Positions 1 through 7,661 are shown, counted from the stretch's first letter. The stretch is DNA of 10,177 bases from Acidimicrobiia bacterium (GCA_013815505.1 JACDGA010000036.1:1-10177), one strand, 5' to 3'. The notes: a model not told the origin generated them from the letters alone. A program made the numbers and translations.

Positions 1-851
1 AGCAAACCCACGAGCAGCACGATAACGGCAACCGCCCCCGACAGCGACAGCGACCCGATCGACGGTAGTGGGGTGTTCACCAGTGCAGCGCGCAGCAACC
101 CGAGCGCACCGGCGAGGGGGTTCACGTACAGGAGGACCCGCCAGCCAGCCGGGACGAACTCGGGCGGATATGCGACAGGACTCACGAAGAGAAGGAACTG
201 CAATCCGAATGTCACGAGGGCCGACGCATCTCGGTACTTCACCAACGATGCGCTCAAGAAGAGCACTGGACCGGCAACGGCGATTACGAGCATCAGCAGG
301 CCGACCGGGAGTCCGACCACGAGGCTCACACCGGACGCGCCGCCGCCGGAAGCCAGCCCGATGACGGTGGCCAACACCATGGCGACCGCCAGATCGACCA
401 GTCCTGGAAGCAGCGCAGCCGAAGGTGCGACTACCCGCGGGAAGGCGACCTTGGTCAACAACTCCGCGTTGTACACGAGGCTTCCGGTGCCGCTCTGCAA
501 CGTGGTCGAGTAGTACGTCCACACGCCGAAGCCGAGCAGCGCGAAGGCAAAGTATGAGCGCCCGGCAATGTCGACGTCGGCGAGCCCGTGGAACAGGATC
601 GTGAAGGCGACTGCACCCACCAGCGGTTGGATCGCTGCCCATGCGACACCGAGAAAAGCTTGCTTGTATCGGACTTTGAGATCGCGTACGGCGAAGAAAT
701 AGATGAGCTCGCGGTGGGTCCAGAACTGCCGTAACTGCAACGCCGGCCAGCGACCCGTGGGCGCCGTGTTGACGACCCAGACGCGTGACCTGTGCTCGCC
801 ATGCGACGCTGCCCCTTCGCTGGCAGCGTGGGGGAGATCAATAGGATTCAC
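1..851 (-). CDS. ABC-2 type polysaccharide export permease (Wzm/TagG-like), 3' end cut by window edge
   Basis: This is the membrane subunit of an ABC exporter for a surface polysaccharide or teichoic-acid-like polymer; it would work with a Wzt/TagH-type ATPase. The reading frame is open for 283 codons from GTG at 851 to the window edge. After a polar N-terminus (about residues 1-43) comes the family's interfacial stretch WTHRELIYFFAVRDLKVRYK (44-63). Several hydrophobic membrane segments follow, among them LLPGLVDLAVAMVLATVIG and a final VAVIVLLVG. About 280 residues is close to full family length, so probably only the last 10-20 residues, usually a short FR..E..FADVI-like tail, are missing. 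An in-frame TAG directly precedes the GTG, so no longer start exists; the ribosome site is weak. It diverges from the methyltransferase gene. The ATPase gene is expected next, beyond the left edge. The family is secure; the exported substrate is inferred from the neighbours. Confidence 0.9.
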   Translation of the reverse strand, partial: MNPIDLPHAASEGAASHGEHRSRVWVVNTAPTGRWPALQLRQFWTHRELIYFFAVRDLKVRYKQAFLGVAWAAIQPLVGAVAFTILFHGLADVDIAGRSYFAFALLGFGVWTYYSTTLQSGTGSLVYNAELLTKVAFPRVVAPSAALLPGLVDLAVAMVLATVIGLASGGGASGVSLVVGLPVGLLMLVIAVAGPVLFLSASLVKYRDASALVTFGLQFLLFVSPVAYPPEFVPAGWRVLLYVNPLAGALGLLRAALVNTPLPSIGSLSLSGAVAVIVLLVGL

Positions 852-944
852 CTACTTCAACCATCTTTCACGATCGCGCCAGCGGCGGCACACGATACCT
901 CCGCGGGGCTGCTGCTGGCGGGGCGCATCGGTACTGTTCACGAC
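852..944. promoter_or_regulatory. divergent intergenic region between permease and methyltransferase
   Basis: If the methyltransferase starts at GTG 945, about 93 bp separate the two divergent start codons. This space must hold at least one promoter, because both genes read outward from it. I could not identify a convincing -35/-10 pair on either strand; a TATCGT on the minus strand is the nearest -10-like hexamer but has no good -35 partner. The call rests on gene arrangement only. Confidence 0.35.
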
Positions 945-1757
945 GTGCACGACCTCCGGGGCCGAATCAGCAAGTCCTCAGCGCGTGACGCCACGAAGAC
1001 GGTCATTCGCTCCGCGGTCCGAACCCTGCCTGCTCCGGCAGTTCGATTTCTCCCCCCGCGGCTCCGTCGCCTCCGTCCGCCGATCCTCGGCAAGGTGAAG
1101 CTCGGCGATCTTGCGACCACGGTACCTGTGAGCATGGACTTCGGATGGGATCGTGGTCTCGCGATCGACCGCTACTACATCGAGCTGTTCCTCGAGCGGC
1201 ACTCATCCGATGTTCGCGGTCGAGTGCTGGAGATCGGTGATGCGTCCTACTCTGAGCGATTCGGTGGACCCGCAGTCCAACAGCAGGATATCCTCCATGT
1301 CCATCCCGGGAATCCGCTGGCCACGATCGTGGGCGACATCAGTACGCCGGATGTGTTGCCTCGATCTGCGTTCGACTGCGTCCTCCTCACCCAGACGCTG
1401 CACCTGATCTACGACTTCCATGCTGCGGTCCGTGAGGTGCACGAGTCCCTCAAGCCAGGCGGCGTCCTCCTGCTGACAGTGCCGGGCATCAGTCAGATCG
1501 ATCGTGGCGAGTGGGGCGACGACTGGTTCTGGGCGATGGCCCCTGCGGCGGTACGGCGGCTGCTCGGTGACGGCTTCGGTGAGGACAACGTGCTCGTCGA
1601 GAGTCATGGCAACGTGTTCGCGGCGACCACGTTCTTGCAAGGACTCGCGCTGTCGGAAGTCCCGACGAGCAAGCTTGACGTTCGCGATGAGGCCTATCCG
1701 GTGATCGTCACGGCCCGGGCTGCACGGGCTCGACGCGACGAGAGTCATCGGCGCTGA
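945..1757 (+). CDS. class I SAM-dependent methyltransferase of a glycan cluster
   Basis: Predicted to transfer a methyl group from S-adenosylmethionine, probably to a sugar or lipid-linked glycan, in the cytoplasm. With the GTG start the protein has 270 residues. SAM-binding motif I is VLEIGD (94-99), an acidic residue lies in VGDIS (129-133), and FDCVLLTQTL (143-152) fits the motif II strand. LKPGGVLLLTVPG (169-181) is the typical post-motif strand and loop. DFGWDRG..IDRYYIE (65-80) precedes motif I, an arrangement I associate with methyltransferases in glycosyltransferase clusters. The frame stays open upstream to ATG 792 and GTG 828, but both lie inside the 5' end of the divergent permease, so GTG 945 is preferred; no start has a good ribosome site. 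Its 3' end overlaps the convergent glycosyltransferase gene by 13 bp. The acceptor cannot be told from sequence. Confidence 0.85.
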   Translation: MHDLRGRISKSSARDATKTVIRSAVRTLPAPAVRFLPPRLRRLRPPILGKVKLGDLATTVPVSMDFGWDRGLAIDRYYIELFLERHSSDVRGRVLEIGDASYSERFGGPAVQQQDILHVHPGNPLATIVGDISTPDVLPRSAFDCVLLTQTLHLIYDFHAAVREVHESLKPGGVLLLTVPGISQIDRGEWGDDWFWAMAPAAVRRLLGDGFGEDNVLVESHGNVFAATTFLQGLALSEVPTSKLDVRDEAYPVIVTARAARARRDESHRR

Positions 1758-2680
1758 GACAGCATGCTCCACCTGTCACGGATGATCGAGCGAAGCTTCA
1801 TTTTCAACCCATCAACGGCGAGCGACAGGCGGTCGACCGGTGTGAGCAGCGCACGACCCTCGCCATACGAGGCGAACGCACGTCGAAGTGCCCGTTCGAC
1901 CGGCGCATCTGCCAGGCCTCCGCTACGGGCGTAGTCGCGAACCCATGTGAGGAAGGCGAGGCGCGCTGGGTGGGGTCGCATCCGGTCGTACTCGCCGGAC
2001 TGTTCGGATCTTGCCGTCGCCGACGCGTTGTGCTGGCGGTAACGCGCCCCGACCATGTCGGTCACGTAGACGGGGAAGCGCAACAGGATCTTGACCCACA
2101 GGGTTTGGTCCTCGTACAGGTGGAACGTTTCGTCGAATCCGCCGACGCGATCCAGCGCCTCCCGTCTGATCAAGACGCTGCAGATGCAGGGGACATGGCC
2201 GCGCTGCATGAGCACGACGCGGTTCAACAAACCGGGCGCCTGATGAACGCGTCCGGCTTCCTTTCGCATGCCCTCGGTCCAGTCGAGATCCGTCGCTCCC
2301 GGGTGCCACCAGCGAGTCGGACCATAGACCATCATGCTCTCGGGACGAATGTCGAACGCGTGGATTCGGCCGCTCAGATTGTCGGGCTCGTAGACATCAT
2401 CGGCGTCGAGAAAGCCGACGAACTCCCCGCGCGCCTCTCGGATGCCGAGGTTGCGAGCGGCGGCAGCGTTCCCCGACGCCCCGGCATGCCGGGCGAGCAG
2501 CCGGACGCGAGGATCGGCCTTGGCGGCCTCGGAGGTGATCGCATGGCTGCCATCGGTGGAGCCGTCGTCGATGAGGACCAGTTCCCAGTCGGTGCACGTC
2601 TGGTCCTGGACGCTTGCGATCGCTTCTGCGAGATGTTGCTCGGCGTTGTGGAACGGCATGATGATCGAAACCATCGGCAT
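1745..2680 (-). CDS. family 2 glycosyltransferase (GT-A fold), last gene of the operon
   Basis: Predicted to move a sugar from a nucleotide sugar onto a growing cytoplasmic glycan. The 311-residue protein has a GT2 domain at the N-terminus. VSIIMPFHNAE opens it, DDGS (38-41) contacts the nucleotide, DADD (92-95) is the metal-binding DXD-type motif, and ED (190-191, in LYEDQTLW) supplies the likely base. There are no membrane segments. The C-terminal 90 residues are helical and basic. The open frame extends to 2914, but ATG 2680 is chosen because it overlaps the preceding TGA (TGATG) and has a strong GGAGGAA 6 nt upstream. It is clearly a paralogue of the gene just before it, sharing DWEL.(L/I)(I/V)DDGSTD, GFLDADDV and RYRQH-type stretches. 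Donor and linkage are unknown. Confidence 0.92.
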   Translation of the reverse strand: MPMVSIIMPFHNAEQHLAEAIASVQDQTCTDWELVLIDDGSTDGSHAITSEAAKADPRVRLLARHAGASGNAAAARNLGIREARGEFVGFLDADDVYEPDNLSGRIHAFDIRPESMMVYGPTRWWHPGATDLDWTEGMRKEAGRVHQAPGLLNRVVLMQRGHVPCICSVLIRREALDRVGGFDETFHLYEDQTLWVKILLRFPVYVTDMVGARYRQHNASATARSEQSGEYDRMRPHPARLAFLTWVRDYARSGGLADAPVERALRRAFASYGEGRALLTPVDRLSLAVDGLKMKLRSIIRDRWSMLSQRR

Positions 2681-3558
2681 CAGCGGTTCCTCCGGAGCGC
2701 CAGGTGATGCTTCGCTCGATGGGCGAGCCCTCGCGATCGCCGGGTGATCAACGTCCTCTGCACGGCCAGGAGATCGCCGGCTCGGCGTCGACCGGGCTGC
2801 AGCAGGTATCGGCGGACCGACTGCAGATAGCGGAGATGCGCATCGGCGTCGGCGTCGGCCGCGCCCGACAACGTTGAACTGCTGTGAGCATGCTGTCGAT
2901 ACTTGGCCCAGCAATGGTCAGAGACAAAGACGGGGAACTTCAGCAGCAACTTGGCGAAGAAGGTCTGGTCCTCGAACATCGCTGTAAACGATTCATCGAA
3001 GCCGCCGACCTCCTCGACGGCAGAGCGGCGTATCAGCGCGTTGCACGTCGTCGGGGTCTGGTAGACGTTCCGGAGCAGGTTCCGGAACAGGACCGGCGGC
3101 GCGTACATCCGGTTGGGTGCAACCCCGAGCTCGTAGAAGAAGTCCTCGCCGACGGATGCGACCTCCCAGGAATGCCAGATCAGCGTTCGGCCGTAGACCA
3201 TCGCCGACTCGGGATTCTCCCCGAAGGCCGTGAGCTGGTCCTCGATCTTGGTGGGAAGCCACACGTCGTCCGCATCGAGGAAGCCGACGTACGTACCTTT
3301 CGCCTGCGACAGGCCGATGTTGCGAGTGGCGCTCATCCCGTGATTCCGTCGGTCCGGATGCTCGACCAACCTGATCCTGGCATCCTCGACTGCGTGGCAG
3401 CCGGCGATCTCGCGGCTCGTGTCCGTCGAACCATCGTCGACGATGAGGAGTTCCCAGTCACGGAAGGTCTGCGCTCTCACGCTCCTGATCGCTTCATCGA
3501 GATAGGTCGCGCCGTTGTAGACGATGGTGATGCCGGTCACCTGTGGCGACGAGCTCAC
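2680..3558 (-). CDS. family 2 glycosyltransferase (GT-A fold)
   Basis: Predicted cytoplasmic sugar transferase of the polysaccharide pathway, 292 residues. The GT2 domain begins VTGITIVYNGATYLDEAI; DDGS is at 41-44, DADD (metal site) at 95-98, and ED at 196-197 in MFEDQTFF. The C-terminus is short and strongly basic (LAHRAKHHLALRRNR). GTG 3558 is taken as the start because it makes a GTGA overlap with the preceding stop; GTG at codon 7 (3540) is an alternative. Its 3' end shares one base with the next ATG. The next gene is a tandem paralogue with matching motif order and spacing, so one of the two probably arose by duplication. An ADADADA run (about 234-240) is encoded by a short GCGTCG-type repeat. 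The sugar specificity cannot be read. Confidence 0.92.
   Translation of the reverse strand: MSSSPQVTGITIVYNGATYLDEAIRSVRAQTFRDWELLIVDDGSTDTSREIAGCHAVEDARIRLVEHPDRRNHGMSATRNIGLSQAKGTYVGFLDADDVWLPTKIEDQLTAFGENPESAMVYGRTLIWHSWEVASVGEDFFYELGVAPNRMYAPPVLFRNLLRNVYQTPTTCNALIRRSAVEEVGGFDESFTAMFEDQTFFAKLLLKFPVFVSDHCWAKYRQHAHSSSTLSGAADADADAHLRYLQSVRRYLLQPGRRRAGDLLAVQRTLITRRSRGLAHRAKHHLALRRNR
2687..2693 (-). promoter_or_regulatory. strong ribosome binding site (GGAGGAA) for the 1745-2680 glycosyltransferase
   Basis: The minus-strand GGAGGAA lies 6 nt before ATG 2680, inside the 3' end of the preceding glycosyltransferase gene. It fixes the start of the downstream gene and rejects the 234-nt longer upstream reading. 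Confidence 0.85.
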
Positions 3559-4505
3559 GCGAGGTGGGCGGTTCGCGAGCCGAACCGGCTACACAGCTTC
3601 CGCATCGCTCGACGCACGCCGTAGAACGGCGCTCGCATCACCGTCAGGGGGGCGTGGCATGCCAGCGAGATCCCTTGACGGACGAGCGACCTGTCGAACG
3701 TCTTGGCGCGGACCGCCCGCAAGAGGTCGATGCACCACACCGCGACATAGTGACGCTTCCAGCCGAGGACACCGTCTCGATAGGCGGCGAGAAGGCACTG
3801 GCGTCGAGCCTCATCCTCGTGCCGACCGAGAACCATCAACGAGCAACGCAGCATCAGCGCTGAGTTGCGCGACATGTTGCCCCGGTGGTGCCAGTACTCG
3901 GCGAGCGGCTCGGGTCCGTGCAACGGCGGTGAACGGTGCGCCAACCTCAGGTAGAGGTCGTAGTCCTCGCACGCTGGAAGCCCCGCCTCGAAGCCGCCCA
4001 CCTCGTCGAGACATGCCCGCCGATACATCACTGTCCCGTGCATCCCGACCGGGTTCTCCCGCAAGAAGGCCGCGTAGCCCTCCACAGCCGGCCGGAACTC
4101 AGCGAGCTCTCGCAGACCGGTGTCCGCATCGACATCGATGTAGCTGCCATAGGCGAAGCCTGCGGCTGGGTGCTCCGCGAGGCGCCCCATATTGAGGCGG
4201 AGCGCGTCGGGCAGCAGCCGGTCGTCGGCGTCGAGGAAGACGACGAACTCGCTCGAGGTCGCGCGCCAACCCGTGTTGCGCGCGGCGGCCAGCCCGGCGT
4301 TTTGTTGGCGGATCAAGCGGACCTGCGGAAACCTCTCCGTGACGTCTTCCGGGTCATCATTCGACCCGTCGTCGACGACGATGATCTCGTCCGCAGCGAC
4401 TGTCTGCGCAATGGCGCTGCGGACGGCCGACTCCAGGAAGTGGGCGTGATCGTACGTTGCGATGATCAGTGCGACGCTGCCCGGCCGCGGCGGGGCACTG
4501 GTCAT
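3555..4505 (-). CDS. family 2 glycosyltransferase (GT-A fold)
   Basis: A 316-residue predicted nucleotide-sugar-dependent transferase. SVALIIATYDHAHFLESA opens the GT2 domain. DDGS is at 45-48, LDADD at 91-95 is the metal-binding motif, and CEDYDLYLRL (179-188) holds the ED acid/base pair typical of bacterial GT2 enzymes. The C-terminal part (220-316) is helical and basic with no clear membrane segment. ATG 4505 overlaps the epimerase stop by four bases (ATGA), so the longer open frame to 4643 is discarded. The 3' end overlaps the next gene by GTGA. It is less similar to its two downstream neighbours than they are to each other. In this locus it probably adds one residue of the repeat unit; which one is unknown. 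Confidence 0.92.
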   Translation of the reverse strand: MTSAPPRPGSVALIIATYDHAHFLESAVRSAIAQTVAADEIIVVDDGSNDDPEDVTERFPQVRLIRQQNAGLAAARNTGWRATSSEFVVFLDADDRLLPDALRLNMGRLAEHPAAGFAYGSYIDVDADTGLRELAEFRPAVEGYAAFLRENPVGMHGTVMYRRACLDEVGGFEAGLPACEDYDLYLRLAHRSPPLHGPEPLAEYWHHRGNMSRNSALMLRCSLMVLGRHEDEARRQCLLAAYRDGVLGWKRHYVAVWCIDLLRAVRAKTFDRSLVRQGISLACHAPLTVMRAPFYGVRRAMRKLCSRFGSRTAHLA

Positions 4506-5581
4506 GCGGCGGACCCACCGTGCACCGGATATCCGGCGAAGTCGAGCCACGCAACGGATCGCCGGCAGCCGTCGGCGAAGGACACCAGGGGCTGGTAGCC
4601 GAGATCCTGTCGCGCCTTCGACCACGGCAGCTTGTACGCGCACGTGTGCAGCAACGCCTTCTCGAGCGTCACGGTGGGCACGGCAGAACCGGAAGGCACC
4701 TTCTGCCTCGCGTCTCGGTGCGTTCGGTATGCAGCCTTCATCCCGGCGCGTACGGGCGCGGGCACGAGCCTGAACGCTGCCGACCCACGCACTCTGTCAA
4801 CCATCGGTACCCGTCGAGAGACGGCCGAGGCGGAGGTCGTCGGCAGGAGATCGAGATCGATGCCGAGCCCTGCGGCGATCGGCCCGTACAGATCGCGCCA
4901 GGTGATCGTCTCGGCGTCCCCGATCAGGTACGCCTGCCGATCGACACCCGGAGCCGTCAGCGCAAGGCGGATCGCGTGGACCACGTTGTCGACGTAGATG
5001 CCGTTGCAGATGCCGCGCCCACCCTCGACGAGGGACGCCGCTCCGGCCAGCATCTCGTCCGCCAGACCACCCGTCCAGTTCGAGCGGGGTCCGTAGACGA
5101 TGCCCGGCCTCAGCAGGACGGTCTCGACCGAGCCGCTCTCGCCACATCGCAGCAATTGGCGTTCGGCTCGCACCTTGGCGTTGTTGTACGGGATCTGCTG
5201 GCGATCCGAGAGGGGCGTCGTCTCGTCCGTACCGGCGAGTGGGGCCTGACCGTGGACCGAGGCGGTGCTCAGGTGCACGAGGCGTCGGACGCCTGCTGAG
5301 TCGGCCGCTCGGTAGACAGGAGTGACGGAGCCGACGAGGGTCCGGGGATCACCCGCGATCGCGATGACGGCGGTGTCGCATCCGGCGAACGCCTCCGTCA
5401 GCGCGTTCTCGTCGAATGCATTCGCGATGCGCGCGGGTAGGTCGAATCGGCCGGGCAGGACGAGGCTCGATGGTTGGCGAACGATCGGGATCACTGGGGC
5501 GCCGTCGAGATGGAGCATCTCGACCACGCGATTGCCGATGAAGCCGCCAGCACCCAAGACCGCGATGGGACCACTCGTCAC
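4502..5581 (-). CDS. extended SDR, NAD-dependent epimerase/dehydratase family
   Basis: Probably interconverts or dehydrates a nucleotide sugar, or reduces a keto-sugar, in the cytoplasm. The 359-residue protein begins with a Rossmann strand and GAGGFIG (10-16, a GxxGxxG cofactor site). LSTASVHG (104-111) holds the catalytic Ser/Thr region, and YNNAK (132-136) is the YxxxK catalytic pair. RPGIVYGP (158-165) is a conserved substrate-domain stretch. The C-terminus (LPWSKARQDLGYQPLVSF) matches the usual end of extended SDR enzymes. GTG 5581 is chosen: GGAGGG lies 7 nt upstream and the start overlaps the preceding stop as GTGA. ATG 5596, 15 nt upstream, would include that ribosome site in the coding region. 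It sits directly after the Gfo/Idh oxidoreductase, so the two may act in sequence. Substrate not determinable. Confidence 0.9.
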   Translation of the reverse strand: MTSGPIAVLGAGGFIGNRVVEMLHLDGAPVIPIVRQPSSLVLPGRFDLPARIANAFDENALTEAFAGCDTAVIAIAGDPRTLVGSVTPVYRAADSAGVRRLVHLSTASVHGQAPLAGTDETTPLSDRQQIPYNNAKVRAERQLLRCGESGSVETVLLRPGIVYGPRSNWTGGLADEMLAGAASLVEGGRGICNGIYVDNVVHAIRLALTAPGVDRQAYLIGDAETITWRDLYGPIAAGLGIDLDLLPTTSASAVSRRVPMVDRVRGSAAFRLVPAPVRAGMKAAYRTHRDARQKVPSGSAVPTVTLEKALLHTCAYKLPWSKARQDLGYQPLVSFADGCRRSVAWLDFAGYPVHGGSAA

Positions 5582-6642
5582 GTCGCAGCCCTCCATGCGG
5601 GCACCATCCAGGGCATCGGCATCTGACGTCGCGACGCGTAGCAGCGGTCGATGAGACCCAACGTCGTGAGCGCGTCGGCCCCGGGAACACGTTCGCGGGC
5701 GTCGCTCGCCGGATCGACCAGGACCCGGACCTGATTGGCGAACGCCTCGTCGAACTCGCCGGCGACCGCACCAAGAGTGGGGCGCCGCACGCCCACGGAT
5801 GCCTCGTGCAGAGTGAGGTCGCCGGCGTAGCCCGTGCCGCTGATTCCATAGTCGAAATGGTTCGTCTCGTTCACCGTCCAGGCGACCCATCCGTCACGGC
5901 CGGTGATGACGTACCGGTTTGGCCGAGCCCAGTCACGGCTCAGCCGCACCGTGGCCGGGACGTCCCCGAACATGAGCTCGATCCGGCAGTTCGCCTCGAC
6001 GCCACCCATCGCATCATCCTCATAGGAGATCGCCGACGGCGACCCCAGCCACCACGTCAGAAGGTCGAGGCAATGCGTGCCGATGTCCTGCAGGACTCCC
6101 GCGGCTCCCGCAACAGGTCGAAGGAAGTCCACAGATCGCACCGGCCACGTGAACGGGGTGCCTTCGAAACAATCGATCGAACCGAGCGGCCCGAGATTTC
6201 CGTTGGAGATGAGCCGACCGATCGCACGCGTCGCTGCGAAGTGCCGACGCACCATTCCGATGGACAAGCGACGACCCGCCTCGACAGCCGCTGCGACCAT
6301 CCGCTCCCCCTCGGCAAGGTTGGGTGCCAACGGCTTCTCGCAGTGGACGTCAATGCCGGCGGCCAGTGCGGCGATGGTCTGTTCGGGGTGGTAGCGCGGT
6401 GGCGACGCGATGATGACGAGTTGGGGTGAGATCGCGAGCACTTCCGGGAAGCGCGTGAGGCGACGAGCCGACGGAAAAGAATCGCCGAACGTGTCGAGCG
6501 CAACAGGATCCGGATCATGAGCGGCGGTCAGGCGGAGCAGCCCTTCGCGCTCGAGCGTCTCGAGGGCTGGGCGGTAGTAGAGCTGCGCAACGGCTCCGCA
6601 GCCGACCAGCGCGACGTGAACCGGCGCGGGCCTGGCGTTCAT
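5578..6642 (-). CDS. Gfo/Idh/MocA family NAD(P)-dependent oxidoreductase
   Basis: Predicted to oxidise or reduce a sugar or nucleotide-sugar hydroxyl/keto group with NAD(P). The 354-residue protein has the family's two-domain layout. HVALVGCGAVAQ (9-20) is the N-terminal dinucleotide fold, and VIIASPPRYH (76-85) follows. CEKPLA (101-106) contains the EKP lysine. The C-terminal domain has DIGTH (186-190), the DxxxH catalytic motif, and WWLG. No signal peptide or membrane segment is present. ATG 6642 overlaps the upstream stop as ATGA; the much longer open frame to 7170 is only a GC-rich extension. The gene ends in a GTGA overlap with the SDR gene. In glycan loci such enzymes often make unusual sugars, but no aminotransferase or acetyltransferase lies in this window, so the product is not assigned. 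Confidence 0.9.
   Translation of the reverse strand: MNARPAPVHVALVGCGAVAQLYYRPALETLEREGLLRLTAAHDPDPVALDTFGDSFPSARRLTRFPEVLAISPQLVIIASPPRYHPEQTIAALAAGIDVHCEKPLAPNLAEGERMVAAAVEAGRRLSIGMVRRHFAATRAIGRLISNGNLGPLGSIDCFEGTPFTWPVRSVDFLRPVAGAAGVLQDIGTHCLDLLTWWLGSPSAISYEDDAMGGVEANCRIELMFGDVPATVRLSRDWARPNRYVITGRDGWVAWTVNETNHFDYGISGTGYAGDLTLHEASVGVRRPTLGAVAGEFDEAFANQVRVLVDPASDARERVPGADALTTLGLIDRCYASRRQMPMPWMVPAWRAAT
5589..5594 (-). promoter_or_regulatory. ribosome binding site (GGAGGG) deciding the SDR start
   Basis: GGAGGG on the minus strand is 7 nt upstream of GTG 5581 and lies within the 3' end of the oxidoreductase gene. It favours GTG 5581 over the ATG at 5596, which immediately abuts this motif. 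Confidence 0.7.
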
Positions 6643-7661
6643 GGTCGTCCCATGTGTGGTAGTAACCGTGCCGCCGCCAGCAGCACGTGCGGCGAGCGAC
6701 TGAGGCGGAGCGCGGCGCGTAGGTGGGCGCGCACCGCCTCGGTATCGCCGAGCTGGGCGAACGTGCGGGCGTTCCGCAACGCCGTGCTCGCGTAGGTGCG
6801 CCGGGCCGTACGCATGATCGTCGGAGCTCGGTCCGGGGGCAGCGAGTCCCCGATCATCGCGATCGCTGTCCTCGTGTACTCCAGCTCCTCTCCGAGCCGA
6901 GAGTGCCGGCCGGTGTTCGAATCGACGTGTGTGCGGTATGCCGCGAGGAGGGTTGGTTCGTACCAGACCCGGTGGGCGGCGGCGACGCGCACCCACATCT
7001 CCCAGTCTTCCGCGCAGTGCAGCCGAGCGTCGAACCCACCGAGCTGCTCGAAGGCAGATCGCCGCACGGCGATGGACGGCGTGACGATGTGTTGCTCCTC
7101 CGCCAACCGTGCCGCTGCGTCGGCAAGCGGACTCGCTGCGGGCTGTAGAGGATCCACGACCGACAGGCACTTGCTCCTGTCGTCGACCAACATCCAGCGA
7201 CAGAACGCTGCGCCGATCGTCGGATCGCTGTCGAACCCTCGCCGCAGTGCTACGTAAAAGCCGGGCAGCACGAAATCGTCACCGTGCAGCAGGTGTACAT
7301 ACTGTCCCCTCGCCCGTTGAAGACACGTCTCGAAATTGCGGATGTGCCCGACGTGCTCAGGTTGCCGCACGAACTGGATGCGGTCGCCACCGACCTCGTC
7401 GACGACCGCTTCGGGATCGTCCTGGGTCGACGCGTCGTCGATCACCTCGATCTGCATCTCATCCGGGCCAGGAGCTTGCGCGAGGACGCTCCTCAGCGTC
7501 GTGGCAAGGTAGTCTGCACAATGGAACGTGGGGATCATCACCGACCAGACAGGACGGACCGTGTCGGCGGGGATCGGCCTGATATGAGCGCGATGTTCGA
7601 ACTCGCCCGTAGCCACCGGTCCCACGGCGCTCAACGCAGTCGCCAAGCGCAACGGGCCCAT
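6639..7661 (-). CDS. family 2 glycosyltransferase with non-canonical HGDD metal motif
   Basis: Predicted nucleotide-sugar transferase of 340 residues from ATG 7661. The GT2 domain starts at WSVMIPTFHCADYL (39-52). DDAS (75-78) replaces the usual DDGS, HGDD (126-129) stands where DADD is found in the three downstream GT2 genes, and AEDWEMW (217-223) has the ED pair. VGHIRNFETCL (104-114) is a stretch I associate with this subgroup. The C-terminal 100 residues are Ala/Arg-rich helices, possibly TPR-like. The start is uncertain. ATG 7661 overlaps the previous gene by 31 nt and has a weak GGTGG; GTG 7625 or 7616 would start just after the upstream stop and leave the catalytic domain intact; the frame is open to 7721. 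Donor and acceptor are unknown. Confidence 0.9.
   Translation of the reverse strand: MGPLRLATALSAVGPVATGEFEHRAHIRPIPADTVRPVWSVMIPTFHCADYLATTLRSVLAQAPGPDEMQIEVIDDASTQDDPEAVVDEVGGDRIQFVRQPEHVGHIRNFETCLQRARGQYVHLLHGDDFVLPGFYVALRRGFDSDPTIGAAFCRWMLVDDRSKCLSVVDPLQPAASPLADAAARLAEEQHIVTPSIAVRRSAFEQLGGFDARLHCAEDWEMWVRVAAAHRVWYEPTLLAAYRTHVDSNTGRHSRLGEELEYTRTAIAMIGDSLPPDRAPTIMRTARRTYASTALRNARTFAQLGDTEAVRAHLRAALRLSRSPHVLLAAARLLPHMGRP

Noticed and set aside
73..513. Plus-strand open frame of 146 codons near the left edge
   Set aside because: It is antisense to the permease, whose minus-strand translation gives clear membrane helices and family motifs.
1203..1772. Minus-strand open frame of 189 codons opposite the methyltransferase
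   Set aside because: It shows no recognisable domain and mirrors a gene with clear SAM-binding motifs.
1970..2707. Long plus-strand open frame (245 codons) opposite the glycosyltransferases
   Set aside because: It mirrors the minus-strand GT2 gene in GC-rich codons, has no family motifs, and no neighbour or ribosome site supports it. The same holds for plus-strand frames at 2884-3624, 3936-4598 and 4469-5299.
5582..5890. Upstream extension of the SDR gene
   Set aside because: It lies inside the oxidoreductase gene in another frame, while GTG 5581 has a good ribosome site and begins at the cofactor-binding strand.
6643..7170. N-terminal extension of the Gfo/Idh oxidoreductase
   Set aside because: The extra 176 residues are Arg/Pro-rich and overlap the preceding glycosyltransferase in another frame; ATG 6642 with the ATGA overlap begins just before the Rossmann fold.
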